From assembly GCA_937952095.1 (NCBI GenBank), contig CALFYG010000316.1, positions 1 to 7,736 on the forward strand: DNA of 7,736 nt, read 5' to 3'. The notes beneath the pieces were generated by a model. That model made no database searches. It was not told the origin of the DNA and saw only the letters and a program-made list of their open reading frames with translations. This DNA is from an uncultured Micrococcales bacterium. Its GTDB lineage: Bacteria > Actinomycetota > Actinomycetes > S36-B12 > UBA10799. The translations under genes were made by a program, and so were the position numbers. How positions within the stretch are numbered: the stretch's first letter is position 1; each line of letters starts with the position of its first letter. Below are positions 1 to 6,190 of this stretch, piece after piece.

Positions 1-272
1 GCGCCCAGCAGCAGATCGAGGATCCGGCCCAGTTCGTCGAACTCGTCGAGGGGGCCGCTGCCGTGGCCCCCGGCGCCATCGCGGAGGACGCCGCCCTGTA
101 CGCCGAGTCCGTGCGCGCATTGGCGACGACCGTGACCGGCTCGCCGAAGAAGGCCGCGCAGGCCGACGCCTGGCTGTCAGAGAACGAGGACGCCATCGCC
201 GCGGCCGAGGCCAACCTCGATTCCTACAGCCAGTCGACCTGCGGGCTGCCGTTCATCACTGGAGAAGGATGA
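1..272 (+). CDS. C-terminal part of a hypothetical, possibly exported protein (5' end outside window)
   Basis: The frame is open from the window edge (first complete codon at base 3) to a TGA at 270-272, giving about 89 residues. The start lies upstream and is not visible. The segment is hydrophilic, Ala/Glu/Asp-rich and probably helical, with a motif reading roughly W-L-x-E-N-E-D, and it ends with a single cysteine in S-T-C-G-L-P about ten residues before the stop. It has no transmembrane segment. I do not recognise the family. From general knowledge, many small actinobacterial secreted proteins or lipoproteins end in a helical Ala-rich tail with one late Cys-Gly, so export is a weak inference that needs the missing N-terminus. 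The gap to the next gene is 52 bp and contains that gene's likely promoter, so the two are probably transcribed separately. Confidence 0.7.
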   Translation, partial: AQQQIEDPAQFVELVEGAAAVAPGAIAEDAALYAESVRALATTVTGSPKKAAQADAWLSENEDAIAAAEANLDSYSQSTCGLPFITGEG

Positions 273-287
273 CACGCAGTACCTGAT

Positions 288-307
288 TTGCAAAGCATGA
301 ACTGCAA
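288..307. promoter_or_regulatory. Inverted repeat overlapping the dab promoter (candidate operator)
   Basis: TTGCA (288-292) and TGCAA (303-307) form an inverted repeat with a 10-bp spacer, covering the proposed -35 region. The same bases also read as an imperfect direct repeat, TGCAAAGC (289-296) and TGCAATGC (303-310), 14 bp apart. The position would suit a repressor or activator of the dab-fabI unit. I cannot match it to a named regulator's consensus. Five-base half-sites can occur by chance. Confidence 0.3.
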
Positions 308-318
308 TGCGTTAGTAT
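288..318 (+). promoter_or_regulatory. Putative promoter of the dab fusion gene, leaderless type
   Basis: A TAGTAT hexamer at 313-318 fits the actinobacterial -10 consensus TANNNT. Its last base is six bases before the ATG at 325, so the predicted transcription start falls on or next to the A of the start codon. No Shine-Dalgarno-like sequence precedes this ATG. Both facts suggest a leaderless mRNA, which is common in Actinomycetota. A TTGCAA at 288-293 could serve as the -35 element, but its 19-bp spacer is long. The TAG at 313-315 inside the -10 box is also an in-frame stop, so translation cannot begin further upstream. Confidence 0.5.
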
Positions 319-324
319 GGGTCC

Positions 325-3300
325 ATGCTCAAACTTGTCGCGACCGGCACCGCCCTGGGCCTGATCGCCTTCCTCGCACTGTGCGTCGCCTTCGGGGGCG
401 ACGCTGTTGGTCCGCTGCTGCTGACTCCCGCGTCCATGCTGCTCGGCGGTTTCGTGCTGCTGATGGGCTGGCTCGTAGCGGCCTATTCAGCGCGGAACCT
501 GCGTGGTCAGCGTCGACAGGCGCGGTATGCCGTGCTGCTGGCCACCGCCATCGGCGCCTTGTGGCTCATGGTCGTCGCCGAGCCCCTGGTCCTCATGGCA
601 CTCGGCTGGACGGTCAGCGGCCTGGCCATCGCAGGTCTTGTGGCCCACAGCGACACCGCGTCAGCGCGCAGCGCGTCCCGGAGGGTCGCCGGGCGTCTGC
701 TCGTCGGTGACGTGGCGCTGTGGACGGCAGTCGTGCTACTGCTGAGTGCCGGGGTCAGCGGCCGCGCGGGTCTGGAAGGAGTGGGCTGGGTCGTTCCGGC
801 CTTGCTCGCGGTGGCCGGTGTGGTCCGTTCGGCACTGCTGCCCGCCTGGCGCTGGCTGCCCCTGACGGCCGAAGCCCCCTCCCCGGTCTCTGCCCTCCTC
901 CACGCCGGCGTCGTCAATGGCATGGGCCTGCTCGCGATCCTGCTGTGGCCGGTGTTCGCCGCAGCCCCGGGGGTGCTGCTGGTGCTCGTCGCCGTCGGTG
1001 GTGTCACGGCAGTGGCCGGCACCGCGGCCATGCGGGTGCGCCCCGACGTCAAGGGGAAGCTGGCCAGCTCGACCTCGGCGCAGATGGGTTACATGACCCT
1101 GCAGGTGGGGCTGGGACTGCCCGCATTCGCGATGCTGCACCTGGTCGGCCACGGTTTCTACAAGGCCTGGCTGTTCCTGCGCGCGGGCGGTGCGTCACGA
1201 CGCCCGGCGGTGCCCGCTTTGGCCGGGATCCCGGCCTGGGCGTTGCTGGCGCTGCCCGCTGCCACAGCGCTGGTGGTCGCTCTGGGCGCTGTCACGTGGC
1301 CCGGATGGCCGGTGGTGGACCTGGTGCCACTGGTGGTGGCAGCCGCTGCGGCGACCTTCGCCCTGGCAGCCCTGCTGTGGCCTGACCGCCGCACCGCCGC
1401 ACATTCGACCGCGAGGGGCCGCGCGTGGGCGTCGATCGTGGTGCTCGCCGGGCTGTTCGGGTACGTGCTCCTGCTGGGCGTCTGGACCCGGATCTTCCCC
1501 GAGGAGGGAGTGTGGTCCGCAACGGCGGCGATCGCCCTGACGCTCACGGTCCTGCTGTCCGGTGCTGCCGGGATGTACGCGGTCGCCCGAGGTTGGCTGC
1601 GCCCGCTCGTACGTCCGGTGGTGATCGACAGTGCCCATCGCGTCCGGGGGCGGGTCCAGCCGGTCGTGGCGCAGCCCTCACCGGACACCGAGGTCGCCGT
1701 CGAGGTGGCGGCCCGGACGGTCGGTGCCATGTGGCCGGTGCACTCGGCTGTGGCAGTGAACCCGCTGTCCGGATTGCAGGACATGGCCTTCGAGGATGCA
1801 GCGGAGGTGGCCGCCCGGGTCTGGGGGGCGCGGTCCCATCTGACCGAGCAGCAGTACGCGGAGGCCCTTCGCGCCGGCCGGTTCACCAAGGCCGACCTGC
1901 TGGCCGCGGCCGAGGACTTCTCCCTTCCGGCCGACCAGATCGTCGACTACCTGCTGCACAGGGCGGACTGGGAACCGACGGGCTCGAGCATCTTCGTGGC
2001 CGAGCAGTTGCTGGCAGGTACCTCTGATGCTGACATCGCGGCGTACTTGCCGCGCCCGCGGCCGGCTCCGCGCACGCTGGGCGAGCAGTGCGGTGCGCAC
2101 AACCATGTCTCCGGGTTGGCCAACGCGTGGACCTCCCTGGCGAACCAAGGACTCCCGCCGGCAGGAGGTCTGTGGCGGGCGTTCAGGGAGTCGGTCCAGG
2201 ACAACGGTCTCCGTGGGTTGCGCGATGCCGTTGCGCAGTTGCCAGCCGACCCCGTGCCCGCTGTGAGCGTGCTCATGGCGGGGGTCGTCCCGCCCGGGGA
2301 GCAGGTGGGGTACCTGTCGCGGCTGCTGGGACGGGACCCTGGATGGGCGGCACACCTGACCCAGCGCGACCCACGACTGGTAGGCGACCTGCTCGCCATC
2401 CGCGTGACGTTCGATGTGTTCGTCGCCGCCGCCCGCGGTCACCGGGACTGGGTGGCTCCGGCCTTGGCGGACGATCGGAGCTGGGCGGTCCTGCAGGTTG
2501 CGCCCGTCGCGGAGTTGCTCCCCGTCGCCACGGCCGCCGATGCGCTGAGGCTGGCTGCGGAACTGTCCGAGCCGGCGAGGGTCGGACTGTGGCAGCGCGC
2601 GTGGGAGCAGAGGTACCGCAACCGACTGGTGGACCGGGTGTCCGCGCGTGCGGCAGAGCCCGTCTCCGACCCGTTGCCCGAGGTACAGGCCATCTTCTGC
2701 ATCGATGTGCGCTCCGAGCGTTTCCGCCGGCACCTGGAGGCGGCCGGAGATGTCGAGACGTTCGGGTTCGCGGGGTTCTTCGGGCTGCCCGTGCGGCACG
2801 AGACGGCAGCCGGGGAGATCTCGGATCAGTGCCCGGTCCTGCTGCACCCGTCGTACCTCATCACTGAGACCGATGGCCCCGCGCTGAACAGGATGGGGCT
2901 GGCAGCCGCGATGCGCGGTGGGGTGGTCACCTCGACGGGCCAGCCTGCCAGCGCCTTCGCCGTGGCCGAGGGGTTCGGTGTGCTGGCCGGACTGGACGCC
3001 CTGGCCCAGACTGCCGCCCCGGGTCTGTGGGGCAGACTGCGTGACCGCAGCATGGGTCGCCCCCGCGGGGACCTCCAGATCGGCCAACTGGCTGTGGCCG
3101 GGGTCGCCGACGACGACCTGCAGTGGGGCATGAACGTGGAGCAGCGCACCACCGCGGCGGCGAGCATGCTGCGTGCCTTGGGGATGGTCGAGCGGATCGC
3201 GCCCGTGATCCTCGTCGCGGGACACGCCGCCACGGTCGAGAACAACGCCTTCGCCGCCGCGTACGACTGCGGTGCCTGCGGTGGGAGCAGCGGTCATGTC

Positions 3301-4194
3301 AACGCCCGCCTCATGGCCGCGATCCTCAATGATCCGCGGGTGCGTCGCCGGCTGTCCGCCGAGCACGGCATCACGGTTCCGGCGGACACCGTCGCCCTGC
3401 CGGCATGGCACAACACCACCACCGACGAGGTCACCATCGATCCCCAGGATGTGCCGCTGGCCCACACAGTCCGCGCGGCGGCGCTGCGAGAGATGTTGGC
3501 GGCGGCGCAACGTGGATGCTTGAAGGAACGGATGCCGGAGTTGCCGGGGGTGGCCGGTACGGACCCGTCGGATGCCTTCCGTCGCGCCAGTGACTGGGCC
3601 GAGCCACAGCCGGAGTGGGGCCTGGCCGGCAACGCCGCCTTCGTCATCGGTCCCCGGTCGATGACCAAGGGCTTGAACCTGCGCGGCCGAGTGTTCCTGC
3701 ACTCCTACGAGCCAGGACTCGATGTGGACGGGACGACGTTGGAGTTGCTGCTGACCGCGCCGATGGTGGTCACACAGTGGATCAACAACCAGTACTACTT
3801 CTCCACCGTGGACCCCCAGCACTTCGGCGCCGGGGACAAGACGACCCACAACGTGGTCGGCGACTATGCGGTGTTCTCCGGGGCCGGCGGTGACCTGCGT
3901 GTGGGGCTTCCCTGGCAGGGGGTCTTCCGGGAGCAACCGGGACCCGGAGCGCGCTGGATGCACGAGCCTCTGCGCCTGCAGGTCGTGGTGTACGCGGAAC
4001 CCGAGGACATCGTGCGGGTGCTGGACGCACATCCGCACGTGGCGGCCCTTGTCGCCAACGCGTGGATCGCTCTGGCCGCGATCGATCCTCGGACAGGCGA
4101 GGCCTACGCGCTGGAACGAGATCTTCAGTGGCGGGGCTGGCTCGACCAGCCGATGACTGCGAATGCGCGGGAGGACGAGCATGCTGACCGGTAA
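325..4194 (+). CDS. dabBA: DabB-DabA fusion: NuoL-like proton channel joined to DUF2309 carbonic-anhydrase-like inorganic carbon pump subunit
   Basis: This 1289-residue protein joins both subunits of the DAB (DABs accumulate bicarbonate) system. Residues 1-425 are a polytopic membrane domain of roughly 12-13 hydrophobic segments with proton-conducting NuoL/ND5 signatures: R168-S-A-L-L-P, P185-S-P-V-S-A-L-L-H193-A, K243-G-K-L-A-S-S-T-S-A-Q-M-G-Y and H276-G-F-Y-K280-A. Residues 426-458 look like a polar linker. Residues 459-1289 (about 831, the size of free-standing DabA) are DUF2309, opening with W-P-V-H-S-A-V-A-V-N-P. The beta-carbonic-anhydrase-like site is complete: C792 and D794 in C-I-D-V-R-S-E, H967 in A-G-H and C982 in D-C-G-A-C-G-G. 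In studied DabA these bind zinc (Cys, His, Cys) and form the Asp-Arg pair. DAB is thought to use the ion gradient to drive vectorial CO2 hydration at the cytoplasmic face, accumulating bicarbonate; that role is inferred here. ATG 325 is the first possible start, because an in-frame TAG lies at 313-315. No frameshift or stop separates the halves. The 3' end overlaps fabI by 14 bp. Confidence 0.93.
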   Translation: MLKLVATGTALGLIAFLALCVAFGGDAVGPLLLTPASMLLGGFVLLMGWLVAAYSARNLRGQRRQARYAVLLATAIGALWLMVVAEPLVLMALGWTVSGLAIAGLVAHSDTASARSASRRVAGRLLVGDVALWTAVVLLLSAGVSGRAGLEGVGWVVPALLAVAGVVRSALLPAWRWLPLTAEAPSPVSALLHAGVVNGMGLLAILLWPVFAAAPGVLLVLVAVGGVTAVAGTAAMRVRPDVKGKLASSTSAQMGYMTLQVGLGLPAFAMLHLVGHGFYKAWLFLRAGGASRRPAVPALAGIPAWALLALPAATALVVALGAVTWPGWPVVDLVPLVVAAAAATFALAALLWPDRRTAAHSTARGRAWASIVVLAGLFGYVLLLGVWTRIFPEEGVWSATAAIALTLTVLLSGAAGMYAVARGWLRPLVRPVVIDSAHRVRGRVQPVVAQPSPDTEVAVEVAARTVGAMWPVHSAVAVNPLSGLQDMAFEDAAEVAARVWGARSHLTEQQYAEALRAGRFTKADLLAAAEDFSLPADQIVDYLLHRADWEPTGSSIFVAEQLLAGTSDADIAAYLPRPRPAPRTLGEQCGAHNHVSGLANAWTSLANQGLPPAGGLWRAFRESVQDNGLRGLRDAVAQLPADPVPAVSVLMAGVVPPGEQVGYLSRLLGRDPGWAAHLTQRDPRLVGDLLAIRVTFDVFVAAARGHRDWVAPALADDRSWAVLQVAPVAELLPVATAADALRLAAELSEPARVGLWQRAWEQRYRNRLVDRVSARAAEPVSDPLPEVQAIFCIDVRSERFRRHLEAAGDVETFGFAGFFGLPVRHETAAGEISDQCPVLLHPSYLITETDGPALNRMGLAAAMRGGVVTSTGQPASAFAVAEGFGVLAGLDALAQTAAPGLWGRLRDRSMGRPRGDLQIGQLAVAGVADDDLQWGMNVEQRTTAAASMLRALGMVERIAPVILVAGHAATVENNAFAAAYDCGACGGSSGHVNARLMAAILNDPRVRRRLSAEHGITVPADTVALPAWHNTTTDEVTIDPQDVPLAHTVRAAALREMLAAAQRGCLKERMPELPGVAGTDPSDAFRRASDWAEPQPEWGLAGNAAFVIGPRSMTKGLNLRGRVFLHSYEPGLDVDGTTLELLLTAPMVVTQWINNQYYFSTVDPQHFGAGDKTTHNVVGDYAVFSGAGGDLRVGLPWQGVFREQPGPGARWMHEPLRLQVVVYAEPEDIVRVLDAHPHVAALVANAWIALAAIDPRTGEAYALERDLQWRGWLDQPMTANAREDEHADR
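4169..4175 (+). promoter_or_regulatory. Ribosome binding site of fabI, inside the dab fusion gene
   Basis: GGGAGGA is a strong Shine-Dalgarno sequence five bases before the ATG at 4181. It lies within the last codons of the preceding gene, so ribosomes finishing that gene arrive at this site, which suggests translational coupling. It decides the start in favour of 4181 over the in-frame ATG at 4163, which has no such sequence. Confidence 0.75.
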
Positions 4195-4975
4195 GAGGAT
4201 CCTGGTCACCGGAGTGGTGACGACCGATTCGATCGCGTGGGCTGTTGCCGAACGGGCCCAGTTGTACAACGCCGAAGTCATCCTGACGACCTTCGACCGC
4301 GTGCGGGACCTCACCGTGGCGGCGGCCTGCGCGCTGCCCCGCCGGCCGGAGATCCTCACGCTCGACGCCACCCGGCGGGAGGACTACGACCGCTTGCGCG
4401 CGGATCTCGGCGACCGGCGACTGGACGGCGCGTTGCACGCCATCGCCTTCGCGCCACGCGAGGCCCTTGCCGGAGACTTCCTGGCGGCAGGAGACGAGGC
4501 CATCGAATTGGCGTTCCGGACCTCGACCACGTCCTACGCCCGTCTGGCAGGGTTGCTCGCCAGCCAGTGCGGCGACACGGGGGCCTCCCTGGTGGGACTG
4601 GACTTCGACGCCGATGGCAGGGCATGGCCGGTCTACAACTGGATGGGGGTGTGCAAGGTCGCCCTGCAGTCGACGATGCGGTACGTCGCCAGGGACGTTG
4701 GTGCCGGGGGAGTGAGGGCGAACCTGGTGTCGGCGGGGCCGCTGCAGACGAGGGCCGCCGGTGGCATCCCGGACTTTCAGACCTTGCTCGACGCCTACGA
4801 GGCCGCGCCGCTCGGCTGGGATCCCACCGACGCGGGACCGGTCGCCGACACCGTGTGCTTCCTGCTGTCGGACATGGGCCGTGCCATCACCGGCGAGGTC
4901 ATCCATGTGGATGGCGGGTACCACGCGCTGGCGGCACCGGGTGTGCAGATCCCCGACGGTCTCGAGGTGCGCTGA
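4181..4975 (+). CDS. fabI: Enoyl-[acyl-carrier-protein] reductase (NADH), FabI/InhA family
   Basis: This 264-residue cytoplasmic enzyme of the short-chain dehydrogenase fold should reduce trans-2-enoyl-ACP to acyl-ACP, the last step of each type II fatty-acid elongation round. The N-terminus reads G-K-R-I-L-V-T-G-V-V-T-T-D-S-I-A, the FabI/InhA cofactor-binding motif. F38-D-R-V-R matches the InhA F-D-R-L-R segment. The catalytic pair is Y152 and K159 in Y-N-W-M-G-V-C-K, equivalent to InhA Tyr158 and Lys165, and F142 matches InhA Phe149. The C-terminus has the usual V-D-G-G-Y-H. Three features differ from InhA. Ala87 replaces Ser94. Gln189 replaces the Arg of G-P-I-R-T. The substrate-binding loop after G-P-L-Q-T is about 11 residues shorter and resembles ordinary bacterial FabI (A-A-G-G-I-P-D-F), so long mycolic-type substrates are unlikely. 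The ATG overlaps the dab fusion gene by 14 bp and has a strong ribosome site. fabG, often found next to inhA, is absent here. Confidence 0.93.
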   Translation: MLTGKRILVTGVVTTDSIAWAVAERAQLYNAEVILTTFDRVRDLTVAAACALPRRPEILTLDATRREDYDRLRADLGDRRLDGALHAIAFAPREALAGDFLAAGDEAIELAFRTSTTSYARLAGLLASQCGDTGASLVGLDFDADGRAWPVYNWMGVCKVALQSTMRYVARDVGAGGVRANLVSAGPLQTRAAGGIPDFQTLLDAYEAAPLGWDPTDAGPVADTVCFLLSDMGRAITGEVIHVDGGYHALAAPGVQIPDGLEVR

Positions 4976-5000
4976 GCGCGGTGTGTGCCAGCATTGCCGG

Positions 5001-5795
5001 GTGGCTCCCGAAACCGTGTGGCGACCCCGGCGCATCGACATCCCGAGCGTGCCGAACATGCGTGACCTCGCGGGGGCTCCCGCGACCGATGGCCGTCGTG
5101 TGAAACCGGGCGTGCTGTACCGGTCGACGCAGTTGGCGAATCTCGCCGACGACGACCGGGACGCCATCGATGCGTTGGGTCTGACCACGATCGTCGACCT
5201 TCGGACTGCGGTCGAGGTCGAGCGTGCCCCGGATGTCGACGTGGATGCCCAGTATGTGTGGCTGGACGTGCTGCGGGACTACGCGATGGCCTCGGCAGTC
5301 GGGGTGGAGGACGTGTTCGCCGATCCCGCACAGTTCGAGGCAGTGCTTCGGGACGGGACGGCTGCGGCCATGATGCGGGATGCGTATCTGGCGATGGTGG
5401 ATCTGGACAGTGCCCGCGAGTCCTACGGCCGATGGCTACAGGACCTCGCCCGCTCGGAGGGCCCGGTCCTGGTGCACTGCACCAACGGCAAGGACCGTAC
5501 CGGGTGGGCGGTCGCGGTGGCTCTGCTCGCGGTGGGTGTGGACGAACGGGCGGTCCTGGTCGATTACCTGACGACCAATGACCAGTTGTTACCGGTCCTG
5601 GAAGGGCTCATGGCGGGGGTGGCGAGCAGGGGGATCGACCCCGACCTGCTGCTGCCGGTCGTCGGGGTCCGGGAGGAATACCTGGAGACGGCCCTGGCCC
5701 GGGTGGCGCAGATGGGTGGCATGAACGCCTACCTCGAGCACCTTGGGGTCTCCGAGGAGACCCGAGTGCAGCTGCGCGACCGCTTGATCGAGTGA
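5001..5795 (+). CDS. Tyrosine/dual-specificity protein phosphatase, MptpB-like (Y_phosphatase3 family)
   Basis: The protein is about 264 residues and lacks transmembrane segments or a signal peptide. It has an N-terminal N-M-R-D-L-A-G motif followed by V-L-Y-R-S-T-Q-L, typical of the family, then V-D66-L-R. The catalytic P-loop is H-C160-T-N-G-K164-D165-R166-T-G, a C-x5-R signature with the Lys-Asp pair seen in mycobacterial MptpB, which acts on phosphotyrosine and phosphoinositide substrates. The C-terminal G-V-R-E-E-Y-L and Y-L-E-H-L-G-V-S segments also match MptpB. The substrate is unknown; a signalling role is inferred. The start is uncertain: GTG at 5001 is preferred for length and position, GTG at 4983 or 5016 are alternatives, and none has a convincing ribosome site. 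ATG 5058 would cut into the conserved N-M-R-D motif. The start lies 25 bp after fabI, so it is probably in the same transcript. The 3' end converges on the next gene with 3 bp between stops. Confidence 0.88.
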   Translation: MAPETVWRPRRIDIPSVPNMRDLAGAPATDGRRVKPGVLYRSTQLANLADDDRDAIDALGLTTIVDLRTAVEVERAPDVDVDAQYVWLDVLRDYAMASAVGVEDVFADPAQFEAVLRDGTAAAMMRDAYLAMVDLDSARESYGRWLQDLARSEGPVLVHCTNGKDRTGWAVAVALLAVGVDERAVLVDYLTTNDQLLPVLEGLMAGVASRGIDPDLLLPVVGVREEYLETALARVAQMGGMNAYLEHLGVSEETRVQLRDRLIE

Positions 5796-5798
5796 GCG

Positions 5799-6008
5799 TC
5801 AGGCGGAGCGGCGCGACTGCTCCTGCGCTGCCCACTGGTCGAGCAGCTGGTCGGCCACCCAGTCGTGGCCTGCGGCCTCGGCGTCGGCGAGCAGGAGGGC
5901 CGACTCCACACGGGCGCGTTCGACATCGCCGGTGCGCAGGAGTCGGCTGATGTCCCACAGCCGGCCGTCGAACTCCGCGCCCTGATCGTTCTGCGTCTGT
6001 TCGTCCAT
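5799..6008 (-). CDS. Small hypothetical protein, 69 residues
   Basis: The protein starts at an ATG on the minus strand (6008-6006) and ends at TGA (5801-5799). It is acidic and predicted to be mostly helical, with D-G-R-L-W-D-I-S-R-L-L-R followed by a helix ending A-D-Q-L-L-D-Q-W-A and a short basic tail. It has no membrane segment, signal peptide or metal-binding motif. I do not recognise the family. The frame stays open upstream to 6149, but the extension is rich in Pro/Arg and lacks the composition of the core, so the internal ATG is preferred. No clear Shine-Dalgarno sequence or -10 box precedes it, which lowers confidence in the start. It faces the phosphatase gene tail to tail. The antisense position after the phosphatase stop, with only 3 bp between, supports it being a real gene and not a shadow. 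Confidence 0.6.
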   Translation of the reverse strand: MDEQTQNDQGAEFDGRLWDISRLLRTGDVERARVESALLLADAEAAGHDWVADQLLDQWAAQEQSRRSA

Positions 6009-6142
6009 GCCACGAGGGTGACAGGGGGGTGCGACAAATCGCGTGCGCCACGCCGTGGGCGGGGATTGTCCGGCGACCGGGATCCGGTGTCGCACTCCGC
6101 GCCGGATGGGGGCGGGCGGCGCGCCCTTCCCGGTGAGTCTCA

Positions 6143-6182
6143 CGCTCATCGGTTAGATGTTGAGCACTCCGGTTAGTGTCTG
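6143..6182 (-). repeat. Left arm of 20-bp repeat cluster, two units in minus orientation
   Basis: Read on the minus strand, 6182-6163 is CAGACACTAACCGGAGTGCT and 6162-6143 is CAACATCTAACCGATGAGCG. The shared core CTAACCG recurs at exactly 20 bp. These units match the right-arm units at about 14-15 of 20 positions and point away from them. The two arms are separated by 8 bp (6183-6190, containing CGGCCG). The rest of the 6009-6259 gap between the small gene and ackA is GC-rich, and I see no further gene in it. Confidence 0.7.
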
Positions 6183-6190
6183 GCGGCCGT

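Noticed and set aside
1600..1700. Possibility that the fusion is an assembly or frameshift artefact joining two genes
   Set aside because: The linker is in frame with normal codon use and there is no stop, no ribosome site with a good ATG, and no duplicated sequence near the join. It cannot be fully excluded without read data.
4163..4180. Alternative upstream ATG for fabI
   Set aside because: It has no Shine-Dalgarno sequence, adds six residues not seen in FabI/InhA, and the GGGAGGA site is correctly spaced for ATG 4181.
1678..4371. A very long open frame on the minus strand (about 897 codons) opposite the dab fusion
   Set aside because: It is antisense to a gene with clear DabA motifs. Its product is rich in Arg, Gly, Pro, His and Gln with no recognisable domain, as expected of a shadow frame in GC-rich DNA.
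3782..5188. Minus-strand open frame of about 468 codons opposite the end of dab, fabI and the phosphatase start
   Set aside because: It spans three gene boundaries, has low-complexity Arg/Pro-rich composition and no motifs. It is a shadow of the real plus-strand genes.
6073..6093. Hairpin around GCGACCGGGATCCGGTGTCGC-like bases as a terminator of pta-ackA
   Set aside because: The stem is short and bulged, lies about 170 bp after ackA, and no T-run follows on either strand; such palindromes are frequent at this GC content.
6009..6149. N-terminal extension of the small minus-strand protein to 6149
   Set aside because: The added residues are Pro/Arg-rich with no similarity in character to the core, and the start has no ribosome site; the ATG at 6008 gives a compact helical protein.
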